Of a stretch of 64,000 nucleotides of DNA, positions 1-9,783 are shown piece by piece. The notes under the pieces are model-generated. The model had not been told where the DNA came from. It did no database searches and worked only from the letters and a program-made list of their open reading frames with translations. The translations under genes were made by a program, and so were the position numbers. Source of the stretch: Ahaetulla prasina (lineage: Eukaryota; Chordata; Lepidosauria; Squamata; Colubridae). The stretch is taken from positions 7,434,314 through 7,498,313 of the forward strand of contig NC_080548.1 of assembly GCF_028640845.1 (NCBI RefSeq), in the 5' to 3' direction. Each line of letters begins with the position of its first letter. Within the stretch, counting starts at the first letter, position 1.

Positions 1-189
1 TTTTAGCCTTCCACAAAACCTTCTGTGCATTTCAAAAAAGACAAATTACTGGAAAGCGGATGGGAGAAGAGTTCCAGCTTTTTTGACCCTGATTTTATGC
101 AAAAAAAAACAAAACAAAACACACAACCACCACAAAACCAACCCTATGCATCTGTACAAAATTCTCTTCGTTTTCACAGCTATTAAAAT

Positions 190-223
190 AAGAGAGAGAG
201 AGGAACAGAGAGAGAGAGAGAGA
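190..223. repeat. (GA)n microsatellite
   Basis: Two runs of GA dinucleotides separated by a short interruption (GGAACA). The rest of 1-390 is A-rich intergenic-looking sequence in which I see no gene. Confidence 0.9.
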
Positions 224-396
224 CAGGCAGGCTGGGCTTAAGCCAAGGACAGCAAGGTAAGATAGGTGCTCCCTTCAGCTTGCCAAGCAAGGGGCCATTT
301 TCTGAGACAGTTTCAACTTATCTGCCCTTTGGGATTTCATGACTACTCCGAGGATTGCTACATTAGAAAAGCAATGCAAAAAAAAAAAAAACTTAC

Positions 397-720
397 CAGG
401 GATAGCGTTAATTTTACAGGCAGCTAATTATGCCTCCTCTGACAGAGCTAATTTAGCCATTTCTAGTCCTTCTCCACACACAAAAAGAGAGGGGAAGAGA
501 GACGTGGAGCAAGAGGAAACAAAGGCAGCAGGAGATGCAGGCCAGGCTCTCTGGAATGTCCACTGTGGTACAAAACTGAGCAGCTGCCCTCCCAAACTAT
601 TCGCCATTTTTCTTTGTCTTTCAGCTGACCCCTGCCTCAGTGCAAAACTCCCAGAGACTCCAATGAGACACGGTGCAGCCTCCTTCTTCCACTTTAACGG
701 TGAAAGGCATTCAATCTAGC
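397..720 (-). other. candidate 5' exon, minus strand, ending at a splice donor
   Basis: Read on the minus strand, sequence running out of the CpG-rich block at 715-1010 reaches a consensus splice donor, CCTG|GTAAGT, with the GT at 396-395. Within it is a 59-codon open frame starting at 607 and ending with TAA at 430-428; I recognise no family in it, so the segment is more likely 5' untranslated. The intron would run off the left edge of the window. What is seen is the donor and the CpG-rich flank; that this is a transcribed exon is inference. The plus-strand open frame across the same bases looks like a chance frame. Confidence 0.3.
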
Positions 721-1010
721 ATGCTATCCGACACCGAACCGCCCCTCGGCCGGCCCCTCGTTGGCTAAGCCCCTTCCTCGCGGAGGCTCCCCGCGCCCGG
801 ATTGGCTGCTCCGCTCGTCACTTAAACCCTCCTTTGTACACTTCCTGTTTTACAAGTTACCTTGAGAAGGCAGAACAGGGGTCAGACGCGGAGACTTCAA
901 GCCAGGAGCAACTTATGTAAAAGGCGGACCTCGTGAAGTGGAGGCGCTCCAGGGTCACAATGGAGCAAAGCGGCGCGGGCAGGCGAGGGGGGAGGTGCAA
1001 AGGGGAAAAG
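715..1010. promoter_or_regulatory. CpG-rich promoter-like island
   Basis: GC-rich block with many CpGs, inverted CCAAT-type motifs (GATTGGCT, TTGGCTAAG), an ETS-like ACTTCCTG and a second GC-rich part around 945-1000. It contrasts sharply with the AT-rich surroundings, as unmethylated vertebrate promoters do. Orientation is uncertain; the minus-strand donor at 397 favours leftward transcription. A palindromic MITE starts only about 30 bp to the right. Confidence 0.5.
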
Positions 1011-1028
1011 CAGATGGAATAGAGTCTT

Positions 1029-1184
1029 ATTGAATAGACCAGGGGTCTCCAACCTTGGCAACTTTTAAGACTTGTGGACTTCAACTCCCAGAATTCCTCA
1101 GCCACCTAATGGCTGAGGAATTCTGGGAGCTGAAGTCCACGAGCCTTAAAGTTGCCAAGGTTGGGGACCCCTGGTCTATTCAAT
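1029..1184. mobile_element. palindromic hAT-type MITE with extended inverted flanks
   Basis: The element runs from CAGGGG at 1040 to CCCCTG at 1173 and is a nearly perfect hairpin, each arm containing ACTTCAACTCCCAGAATTCC or its complement. The 11 bp outside the termini (ATTGAATAGAC and GTCTATTCAAT) are also perfect inverted repeats, so the palindrome covers the full interval. Other copies of this family in the window have 8-bp direct target duplications, typical of hAT; this copy instead shows inverted flanks. Confidence 0.85.
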
Positions 1185-2690
1185 AGACGATCTTTGGTGT
1201 GGCTGACCCTGGGAGTTGGGGAGGTGGGTTCTTCCTAAAAAATTAAGGTTCCATTTTGGAAGGGAGGAAGGGGTTAGGGGCACTGCGATGGGATCCGGGA
1301 GCTGTCCGTGAAAAGGCAACTTGGCTTTTATAAGCAGCGAAACGCGGTGACTTCAGAAATACTGCTTTAAATCGCGAGCCAGAAAACGAGGCAGGAGTCC
1401 TGAGGTTTAATTTTTAGAGCCTCGTTTCCCCAAATAATGGGGAATTCAGGCGGGGGATGTGTGGAAATGCTCACTTTCTCTCCCCCGCCCCCAAAGTGGT
1501 CCTTAGGCGCTCCTGGGATTCCCCCACCCACCCAGCTCTAATCCTGGCTCAGCAGTTTACAACCCAGCCGATTTCTTGGATGGGGGCAACTCTCTTTCTC
1601 AACCGCATTTGTGTTGTTTAAATGGCAAGCAGGGCAATTGTGTTTCTCGTAGCAAGGCAGTGTTAAAACAAGGGATGGGGTGGGCTGACCGTTGGAATGA
1701 AAGAAGAGGGGAAAGGGGCAGGACCGGTGGAGAGAAACAGAAAGGATAAGAGTGGCACAGTAAAGAGGTCTTGGCAAAATCCCCAGAGGTGTCTTTAAGG
1801 TTTCCTTTCAAAGCTCTTCCCCAACACTCTGAGCGTTGATCGAAACTTAGGCTTTTCCTTTACAAAAAAGGCTTTTTAAGAAATGTATTGTGAAATGCAG
1901 AATTCCTTGCTTGGGGGCTAACCTCAAACTTGCAGTTATTCAAACCATTCAGAAAATTTAAAAAAAACCCATAATGCATACATTTCATACACAAAATGCC
2001 CTGAGATTATACATATTTTAGATAGAATCCCCAATGCTGTAATTTAAAACCAAGACGGGGGACACATCAAAAAACTCAGGTGATTTATATTAATCTTTGT
2101 TTTCAAATACATTTGAATTTTTTTAAAAAGTATCCTTAATATATCAATTGGTATAATAGAGCAACTGCATTGGTACAGATTTTCTAACTTTGGAACTCCA
2201 GGAGTGTTGAACTACAATTCTGAGTATCCCTGATCAGCAAGAGGTCAGGGAGGCTGTTCTAAATTTAAATCACTATTAGATTCCCTTAAAAATAAAGTTC
2301 TAAGTTAGTGAAGAAATAGTACTATGCAACTCCTCAAAATATGTTGTAGTTTAGAAGTCAGTTTAGAAGTTTAGAAGTCATAACTAAACCTAAATAAAAG
2401 ATTGAAAAGGCATCTGTAATGTTCATAAAAAGGGCAGCAAACAAATGTCATCTTAAATTATGGAAAAGTGCCATAACTAGGAACGAAAGGCAGTCCAAGA
2501 TGCACACAAGGAGAGCAAAACTACTTTCCTGCATTTCAATAGCAAAAGGTTACTAGGAAATAGAGAATCTCAGGCTTCAAGGAAGAACTGTGAATATATA
2601 AGAAAACAGTTCACAAAAGTGGGTGGTGGGTGATGAATATCTTGTATTTTCATTTCTGTGAATAGTTGGTGGGGGGCAATCTAATTCTTT
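1185..2690. other. no gene seen; AT-rich with MITE remnant
   Basis: No coding signal. A degraded MITE-like fragment sits at about 2188-2255 (TTGAACTACAATTCTGAG). The minus-strand open frames near 1538-1811 are short, overlap each other and show no family motif. Confidence 0.5.
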
Positions 2691-2827
2691 CAGCATTTCT
2701 CAAACTTGGCAACTTCAGATGTGTGGACTTCAATTCTCAGAATTCCCCAGCCAGCTCTGATGGTTGCTGGGGAATTCTAGGAGTTGAAATCCACACATCT
2801 GTAAGTTGCCAGGTTTGAAAAACACTG
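2691..2827. mobile_element. palindromic hAT-type MITE
   Basis: Runs from CAGCATTTCTCAAAC to a terminus reading GTTTGAAAAACACTG, with the ACTTCAATTCTCAGAATTCC arm and its inverted partner. Flanking 8-mers match only partly, so the target duplication has decayed. Same family as the copy at 1029-1184 but a different subfamily of termini. Confidence 0.8.
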
Positions 2828-2853
2828 ATTTGCTGGAGGGTTTACATCTAGTC

Positions 2854-2981
2854 CAGGGCTGTCAAACCCACGGCCTGGATGAGTCACACTCTGGCCACAC
2901 CCATACCCGGTTTAGCGAAGGGGGGGAAAGTTGTGATACGTCACGTGATACCACCGTGAGGACACGAGTTTGACAGCCCTG
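2854..2981. mobile_element. hAT-type MITE with perfect 8-bp TSD
   Basis: Begins CAGGGCTGTCAAACCC and ends GAGTTTGACAGCCCTG, inverted termini of a Charlie-like hAT. Flanked on both sides by the identical 8-mer ATCTAGTC (2846-2853 and 2982-2989). The 128-bp interior is non-coding, so it would depend on transposase from elsewhere. A longer relative is at 50551-50906. Confidence 0.9.
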
Positions 2982-3054
2982 ATCTAGTCCAAGCAATGCT
3001 TCCAAATACGGTAAGTAGCAGAAGAGACTCTCTTGTCATATAAGTTGACCACAT

Positions 3055-4425
3055 TTAGTTTAGTTTAGTTTAGTTTATTAAATTTCTATACCGCCCTTCT
3101 CCCGAAGGAGTCAGGACGGTTTACAGCCAGCATAAAACAATATACATAAATAGATTAAAAAACACTATAAAAATCTAATTCATATTTGGCTAAACATTAA
3201 AACTATTAAAAATCAATAGTAAAACCCCAATTAAAAAACATAACCCATTAGGCCAGCCCCACGCGATGGAATAAAAAAGTCTTGAGTTCACGTCGGAAGG
3301 TCCGGAGGTCGGGGAGTGATCGTAACCCCAGAGGAAGCTCGTTCCAGAGGGTAGATGCCTCCACAGAGAAGGCTCTCCGCCTGGGGGTCACCAGCCGGCA
3401 TTGTTTGGCTGACGGCACCCTGAGGAGACCCTCCCTGTGGGAGCGCACAGGTCGATGGGAGGCTATCGGTGGCAGTAGGCGGTCCCGTAAATAGCCCAGT
3501 CCTAAGCCATGGAGCGCTTTAAAGGTGGTTACCAACACCTTGAATTGCACCCGGAAGACCACCGACAACCAGTGCAACTTGCGCAGGAGAGGTGTTATAT
3601 GGGAGCCACGGGTGGCTCCCTCTCTCACTCGCGCAGCCACATTCTGGACCAGTTGGAGCCTCCGGGTGCCCTTCAAGGGGAGCCCCATGTAGAGAGCATT
3701 ACAGTAGTCCAGGCGGGAAGTGACGAGGGCATGAGTGACCGTGCACAAGGCATCCCGGTCTATGAAGGGGCGCAACTGGCGAATCAGGCACACCTGATAA
3801 AAGGCTCCCCTCGCGACGGCCGTCAAATGTTCTTCTAACGACAGCCGAGCGTCCAGGAGAACATCCAAGTTGCGAACCCTCTCCATAGGGGCCAATGACT
3901 CGGCTCCCACAGTCAGCGATGGAACCATCTGAATGTACCGGGACGCCGGTATCCACAGCCACTCAGTCTTGGAGGGATTGAGTCGGAGCCCGTTCCTCCC
4001 CATCCAGACCCGTACGGCCTCCAGACACCGGGACAGTACTTTGATAGCTTCATTGGGGTGGTCAGGGGTAGAAATGTACAGCTGAGTGTCATCAGCGTAC
4101 TGATGATACTGCACCCCAAAACCACGGATGATCTCCCCCAGCGGCTTCATATAGATGTTGAACAGGAGAGGCGAGAGAACTAACCCCTGCGGCACCCCAC
4201 ACGTGAGGCGCCTCGCGGTCGACCTCTGCTCCCCTGCCAACACCGTCTGCAACTGGTCAGAGAGATAGGAGGAGAACCACCAAAAAACGGTGTCCCCCAC
4301 TCCCAGTCTCTCCAATCGTTGCAGCAGGATACCATGGTCGATGATATCAAAAGCCGCTGAGAGGTCTAATAGGACCAGGACAGAGGAACAGCCCCTATCC
4401 CGAGCCCTCCAGAGATCATCCACTT
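3055..4425 (-). mobile_element. CR1/L3-type LINE, 5'-truncated, with (CTAAA)n tail
   Basis: Minus-strand non-LTR retrotransposon. Its 3' UTR ends with the GGGCGGTAT motif typical of squamate CR1/L3 elements and is followed by a pentanucleotide tail seen on the plus strand as repeated TTTAG at about 3055-3080. The 5' end is cut inside the reverse transcriptase domain at about 4425, as usual for LINE insertions. The remaining coding part is one continuous frame. Confidence 0.9.
3248..4423 (-). CDS. reverse transcriptase, C-terminal two thirds, CR1/L3 LINE
   Basis: An uninterrupted 391-codon frame from the 5' truncation point to a natural stop. Visible RT motifs: the first catalytic aspartate in [10 protein letters not shown] (residue 20), the CGVPQG...LSPLLF block (75-87) and the YADD catalytic box (109-112) followed by TQLYIS. 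After the RT core comes the long C-terminal region of CR1 ORF2, ending with LWNELPLGLRSLPDLRTFRRELKT-type sequence that recurs in the copies at 17.9 and 44.2 kb. The endonuclease and N-terminal RT are missing, so this copy cannot be autonomous. The first Met is simply the first one after truncation. The open frame suggests a fairly recent insertion. Confidence 0.88.
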   Translation of the reverse strand: MDDLWRARDRGCSSVLVLLDLSAAFDIIDHGILLQRLERLGVGDTVFWWFSSYLSDQLQTVLAGEQRSTARRLTCGVPQGLVLSPLLFNIYMKPLGEIIRGFGVQYHQYADDTQLYISTPDHPNEAIKVLSRCLEAVRVWMGRNGLRLNPSKTEWLWIPASRYIQMVPSLTVGAESLAPMERVRNLDVLLDARLSLEEHLTAVARGAFYQVCLIRQLRPFIDRDALCTVTHALVTSRLDYCNALYMGLPLKGTRRLQLVQNVAARVREGATRGSHITPLLRKLHWLSVVFRVQFKVLVTTFKALHGLGLGYLRDRLLPPIASHRPVRSHREGLLRVPSAKQCRLVTPRRRAFSVEASTLWNELPLGLRSLPDLRTFRRELKTFLFHRVGLA

Positions 4426-4742
4426 ATTTCTATAAGATGTTTTCTAAAGCTCAAATCATTTCAAGTCAGGAGAAAGGTCATTTTTCCCCACCTTTGGATC
4501 AAAAGTTTATTGTGGAAATAAATAATACAAAGACACAATACAAACAGAATTAAGTATGTCAGAGACTTGGAAAAGGTCTAGAAAATTCAAGACTTTCTCC
4601 AGCGCTCCATGGTGACTTCAACATGATTTGGCTCAATAGTGTGTGTGTGTTTAATAATTCTTTAAAGAGAAGTTACAGCATATCGGCTACTGTAAAAAAG
4701 GTTGGGGTGCTGTTACATAGCCCTGGCAGTAGCTATGAGATA

Positions 4743-5156
4743 CCGTATTTTTCGGAGTATAAAACACACCTTTTTCCCCCAGAAAAGAGGGTGAAAATCT
4801 GGGTGCGTCTTATACTCCAAATGTAGCCCCGCCCAGCTTCTCAAACTGAGGTTTCAGAGGCTGAAAAAAGCATCAGAAATGAAGCTTCAGAAAAGAAGCC
4901 CCCAAACAGAGCTTCAGAGGCTTTTTTTCTGAAGCTGTTTCAGAGGCTTTCAGAGGCAGAAAAAAAAGCAAAAAAAAAAGCAAGGCACAGAGCTCACAAC
5001 CAAGGAACCTGTTGCTACAATTCACCTCTGGAAACAGCTGATTGGGGATATTCCGGGAGGTCGATCCATCTGCCAATCAACTTTTTTCTTATTTTCCTCC
5101 CCAAAAACTAAAGTGCATCTTATACTCCAGTGCGTCTTATACTCCGAAAAATACAG
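4743..5156. mobile_element. TA-flanked TIR DNA element
   Basis: Starts CCGTATTTTTCGGAGTATAA and ends with its inverted match (TTATACTCCGAAAAATACAG), with TA on both outsides (4741-4742, 5157-5158). The interior is A/G-rich, non-coding and includes repeated GAAGCTTCAGA-like segments. The TA flanks suggest a Tc1/mariner-like integration, but I cannot assign the superfamily. A truncated relative ends at 33644. Confidence 0.75.
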
Positions 5157-5158
5157 TA

Positions 5159-6060
5159 CTTCAATCATCTAGCACTAGAAGATAAATCACTTACCCATGG
5201 CTCATGCCAAACCGACCTATGCAGATTGTACAAATATGTTGTCTTCCTGATTTTAACAGCATCCCCACTTTTCCAGCCAAACAGGTCTACCTGATCTGCC
5301 ATTATCTAGTACCACTTTTAGACTTAGAATAACTATTGTCAGTTTGAATGTACACTAATCAACATATATTAAAATGAAATTTCATTGCATACAGCTCTCA
5401 AAGGCTCTCCACCTCCAATATACACTACATAAACATGACTAAATAAATAAATGCAAAATTATGCATACACCCACATATATATTTTCTGGTTTTTTACTAG
5501 TGCCAGAATCAGCACTTAGCTGCAACCTTTGTTGGTGCTTTATCACATTCTGACATATGCTTTCTCTTAAGATTGCTCAAGCTTTTAAAATGAGCTTTGC
5601 ACCTCCTACTTTTAAAGTCTTCAGATATTAAGTGATCAATTATATTTTATGTAAAGAGCTTTTTAAATTCTCCAATAGCAGAGAGAAAAGAAAAAATGTT
5701 GAAATGAGTTTGACATAAAACAGTCAAACATTTGGAAAGTGGTAATATTTCAATAAACAGTCCAATTCAGCACTAATTCTGAGTGAACAATGGAATAAGT
5801 GAAGATATACTGAACAATTGCCTACATATCTATTTTTAAGTGAACTAGATTTTTAAAAACTTGCAAAAATTACTGATGTAAAACACTATCATTAACAGAA
5901 AAAATCTGTAGCTTATTCAGATAACTATGGTGCTGGCTTCAATACGTAATTATAATGTTTATATGTATTTCAGACTCATAATACTTTGCGAGATTGTATT
6001 CTGATAATGGTCATGGAAAACAGAATGAACTTTGAAAGTGATATGACCAGGCTAAAGTTT
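5159..6060. other. no gene seen
   Basis: AT-rich unique-looking sequence without coding signal or clear repeat. Confidence 0.5.
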
Positions 6061-6064
6061 AGTT

Positions 6065-6175
6065 TACACTTTGGCAGCTTTAAGATAGGTGGAATTCAGC
6101 TCCCAGAATTTCCCAAAAAGCTGTGGTGTGCTAGCTGAAGAATTCTGGGAGTTGAAGTCCATCTATTTTAAAAAT
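6065..6175. mobile_element. hAT-type MITE, decayed
   Basis: Contains GGAATTCAGCTCCCAGAATT and the inverted GAATTCTGGGAGTTGAAG arm. The CAG..CTG termini are degraded and no target duplication is visible. Confidence 0.7.
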
Positions 6176-6739
6176 TGATGAGTCAGAAACTTTGTTTTAA
6201 AATTATGGGCAAAACTCATTATTGCTCTGGACTACAGTATAAAAATAAAGCTCTCCATGTACACAAAGCCTGCTGGATACATAAATGCCTCAAAAAGATG
6301 CAGTGTCACAAGACACTACAGGAACATCCAGAGTCCTTTCTCCATCCCAATAAATTGATCTGTTTTGATGCAAAACAAAAGATAGGTATCAAGCAAGAAA
6401 TCTGGTCTACAGCCAAGATATAACCTTATCTCTAAAGAAGAAGAATGGAGAACTGGAAGTGATCAGGAGAAGTGCTTATGGAAAGAGAGGCAGGAATGAA
6501 ATGCAGGGGGGGACGGGATTAAAGGAACCTACCTGGAGATGACACACTCACATAAATATGAAAGCACAGAAGGGTAAAAAAAGGCTTTTGAATTAGAATA
6601 CAACTCAACGTATGTTTAATTGGAAATAAATCTCGTATAGGTTTAATTGTAATTAGTGTACAGCTGTATTAAGTAGAAAAGGCATAGAGGAAGTTATGTG
6701 TCACCACAACTACATGAGCTGAACTTGCTGCCAGGCAGA

Positions 6740-6930
6740 GTTGATGATATTTGATCAATGGCCCATTCTCTTTTATTGTTTTTGCTGTCTTAGATTATTT
6801 TAGTCTGGGCTGCATGAGTCAATGTTATTAGCTGTTTTTGTTTTCACTAGTTTTGTATGCTGCCCAGAATCCACTAGAATTGGGCGGCCGGTAAATTTAA
6901 ATAAATATTTAATAAAAAATTAAGCATAAG
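6740..6930 (+). mobile_element. CR1 LINE 3' end fragment
   Basis: Resembles a CR1 3' UTR: GCTGCCCAGAATC followed by GGGCGGCCGGTAAATTTAAA and an A/T-rich tail with AATAAATA. Only the 3' terminus remains. Confidence 0.6.
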
Positions 6931-6935
6931 CTCTC

Positions 6936-7550
6936 ATGAGATGCATCTATGTAACTGCCCTATCTTTCCCTCCATTCTTCTCTCTCTCACCTCCTCCAAA
7001 TGAAATTAAATCCCACATCTGTCAAGCCATTCTAGCATCTGATGAAGTGAAGGTGGCAGGCTATCACTCTCCAAGACAAACAGATCCAGAAGAATTTTGG
7101 AACACTTTGAAAATTCCCAACAAACTGAACTATGTGCATTATCAATTAAAAGCATTATTTTCTTTAGCACAGAACAGAAACTCTTGACTTAGGGTTATGA
7201 AATTCTTGAACTGATAACTAGATGCCAGAAACGGGGCTGTGCAAATAAGAGAAGCCCCATCCACCTCTCCACAGAACCTGTCCCTGGTGCCCAAATGGTT
7301 GGGGACTGCTGCTTTACAGTATGCTAAGACCAAAGGGAGTTAAGAAATCAGAGCATTACCCAATTCTGTTTTAGGATAGCTATTCAGAAGTGGCCTTGGT
7401 AGATACATAAATTATATATTTAGAAGTGTTTAAAAGCTAGAATCACAAGCTAAAATGTAACTTCTGCAAAGTTAGCTGACACACACTTAAGATCATATAT
7501 GAAGCAAATTCAGTTTCTGAATCCAAATCAAATTGCTCATTTTTTCTGTT
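6936..7550. other. no gene seen; one weak hAT end
   Basis: No convincing exon. GGTTGGGGACTGCTG at about 7300-7314 resembles the end of an old hAT element (complement of CAGTGGTCCCCAACC), but the opposite end is not clear. Confidence 0.4.
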
Positions 7551-7559
7551 AAAAAAGAC

Positions 7560-7790
7560 TTTTATTTTTAGATTCACATCTCACCTTTATTTTGTATAAT
7601 TCAAGGTAGCTAATTAATACTTGTCTCTTATTTTCCCACATCAGTACTGGGAAGTAGGTTGACCTCAGTGAGTGTGACTGGGGTCAAAACCTAACTTTTA
7701 AAAACTGACTTTCCTGTCTAAAGGACAACTAAAACTCATGGTCTCATAATTTCTAGACCAGCACTGTAATAACTACACTAAACTGTTTTT
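7560..7790 (-). mobile_element. tRNA-derived SINE, old, minus strand
   Basis: The reverse complement begins AGTTTAGTGTAGTTATTACA, the head of a tRNA-derived SINE also seen at 37226 (plus) and at about 40300 and 59945 (minus). The left part, which is the SINE 3' tail, is A/T-rich. Many substitutions. Confidence 0.55.
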
Positions 7791-7799
7791 CTCCCTTAT

Positions 7800-8690
7800 G
7801 ACTTGGCTCTTCCTATGATGTTCAATGGAAATCCATTCAGAAAATTTGTATTCTTTCTTGTAAGAAACAGCATCTTTTGGACATTGTATTCTACTAGATA
7901 TGCAACAAATCCAAAAATGAAAGCAACTTTCCATTAGGAAGCAGGTTTGAATATTGTTTAAATGACACTTTTCTTCTATATAGGTTTGCTAAATAGTTGC
8001 TGTTTAGACAGTTAATTTAAACAAGCAACAATTGAGACAACAATGGAAGTCAACAGACAATACATAAGGTAAACAGCTCAGAACAAGACAACAAAATCAA
8101 TCAATTTCAACAAACATCATAATTAACTCAGCAGAAGAGGACAAACTTTGGGGCTTCAAATATAATTTGAGTTCCTTGGAGGTGCAATTCTTTAAGGTAG
8201 AATTCGTGGTTCTACAATATTGTCAGTTACAATTGGCATTATTTTCTGAAATAATCATTGCTTTTCCAACAGAAAAACGTGATATAAACTACTTCAGTAA
8301 TCAGAATGTAACCACAAAAACTGGAGCAAACACAGATTTAAATATTTTTTCTTTTTTTGCACCCTTCTTTTAATCCCAATCAGAGGAGAAGTAAGAGAAA
8401 CAGAGGCTGTCAAGAGCCGGTGATCAGTACGAGTTTCGATCAATTCTCAGTTCTTCCTGAGAGTCATGCAATTCCAAGAGATGAAACCCACTTTGCCTCC
8501 TTCTTTAACAGGACACAGTAGTGAGCATGTACGAAAAGCTTACCATGATTAAATGAATCATGGTTTACTGAATGAACCACAGCACTAGGGCTCATGCAAT
8601 ACCCATACAAGCACAGATTAATGGCTCGGGGCAACGTCTGAGACCAGCCAAAATTCTGACTTTCTCAGCTGTTTAGAACCCAAGAAAAAT
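7800..8690. other. no gene seen
   Basis: AT-rich sequence upstream of the second CpG island. If the minus-strand donor at 9061 is used, this is intronic. Confidence 0.4.
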
Positions 8691-9335
8691 TAAGCCCCGC
8701 CTCCGACTGAGCCCTGCCGGCCTCTCTGCTCTCCTCTATGGAAAGTTACCCATGGTCACAAGTCCCGCCCTTTCCGATGTCCGCCTCGGGGCTTGGGATA
8801 GAGGGGCGGAGTAAAAAAAGGCTCTTTCCGTTGCAGGCTGTTTTCTCCACGGTCCGCCCGCAATTTTTACCCAATGGCCTAGCGACAGTTCCGCCCATCC
8901 GTCTACCCCGCCGGCGGCCAATCAGGAACGACAGCGGGGGGGCATTCCAACCAATCAGAAAGACGGGCAGGGTGAATGGCGGCGACGGAGAAGGGGGAAG
9001 GGAAAGATAGGTCCAACCGCCACTCCACCGCAGAGCTTCCTTCGCCCTACTTTAACTCACCGTCCAACTCCGAGTCCGTGGCTCCCGTAGCGCTTCGGCT
9101 GCAGCGGAAAATGCCAGTAGTTTAGCTGTAGCTCGGACGCTTCCCACTGAAATGAGCGGGAGGGGGCGGGGATGTGAGGGAACGGAGCGAGCACGAAGTG
9201 GAGGTGAAACAAGATGGCGGCGGGGCCGAGACTGAGGAGAACGGCAAGCCCCGCCCCCTTCCCTCTGTTCGTGACTTTCAGCTAGTGCGCAAGCGCGACG
9301 TTCCAACTTCGTTTGCGTCTCCATTCTCTCGGAAG
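8690..9335. promoter_or_regulatory. CpG island with CCAAT, GC-box and YY1-like motifs
   Basis: Strong CpG-rich block. Visible motifs: CCAAT on the plus strand at about 8870, 8918 and 8950 (ACCCAATGG, GCCAATCAG, ACCAATCAG), GGGGGCGGGGATG near 9163, CCCCGCCCCC near 9249 and a YY1-type AAGATGGCGGC at about 9211. This is the architecture of a TATA-less housekeeping promoter. A consensus donor on the minus strand at 9061 favours at least one leftward transcript; a 49-codon plus-strand frame starting ATGGCGGCGACGG near 8975 could be a short upstream frame. No conserved protein could be read in either direction. Confidence 0.65.
9061..9250 (-). other. candidate non-coding first exon, minus strand
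   Basis: On the minus strand the CpG island ends in GGACG|GTGAGTTAAA, a near-perfect splice donor with GT at 9060-9059. The start is placed by the YY1/GC-box cluster and is approximate. A 90-codon frame runs through it from an ATG at 9324, but it is arginine/serine-rich in CpG DNA with no family resemblance, so 5' UTR is more likely. The downstream exons would be to the left, possibly outside the window. Confidence 0.35.
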
Positions 9336-9640
9336 TGTAGGTTACCGCGAGAATTAATGAAAGGGCGAGATTTTTTTTTCTTGCACCTGCAAGAGGGAGT
9401 TGGTTCCCCCGCGGAATTGTGGGAAGTGTAGTTTGGGTGGACTCGGCTCCGCAGATACAGTGCTGTAGTTGAATTCTGTCTACTGTGTTGCTGCTGGGTT
9501 TACCCGCCGGGTGCAGAGTTCCTATCGAGAGGCTCCAACGACAGCCTGGACTGGAACCAGCAACTGCACACCTCTGATCTCCTTCCCTCGCTGTTTATCT
9601 TGGGAGGTGGGAGGACACACTAGTTAACCTAACCCTAACT

Positions 9641-9775
9641 CAGGGTTTCTCAACCTTGGCAATTTTAAGAGTGGTGGACTTCAACTCCCAGAATTCCCCA
9701 GACTGCTTAACCAGCTGGGGAATTCTGGGAGTTGAAGTCCACTGCTCTTAAAATTGCCAAGATTGAGAATCACTG
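9641..9775. mobile_element. palindromic hAT-type MITE with perfect 8-bp TSD
   Basis: CAGGGTTTCTCAACC to GAGAATCACTG, hairpin arms with ACTTCAACTCCCAGAATTCC. Identical flanking 8-mers CCCTAACT at 9633-9640 and 9776-9783. This copy documents the hAT assignment of the whole palindrome family. Confidence 0.92.
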
Positions 9776-9783
9776 CCCTAACT

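Noticed and set aside
8738..9431. Short frames in the 9-kb CpG island as coding exons
   Set aside because: Arg/Pro-rich chance frames on both strands; only the promoter motifs and the donor are supportable.
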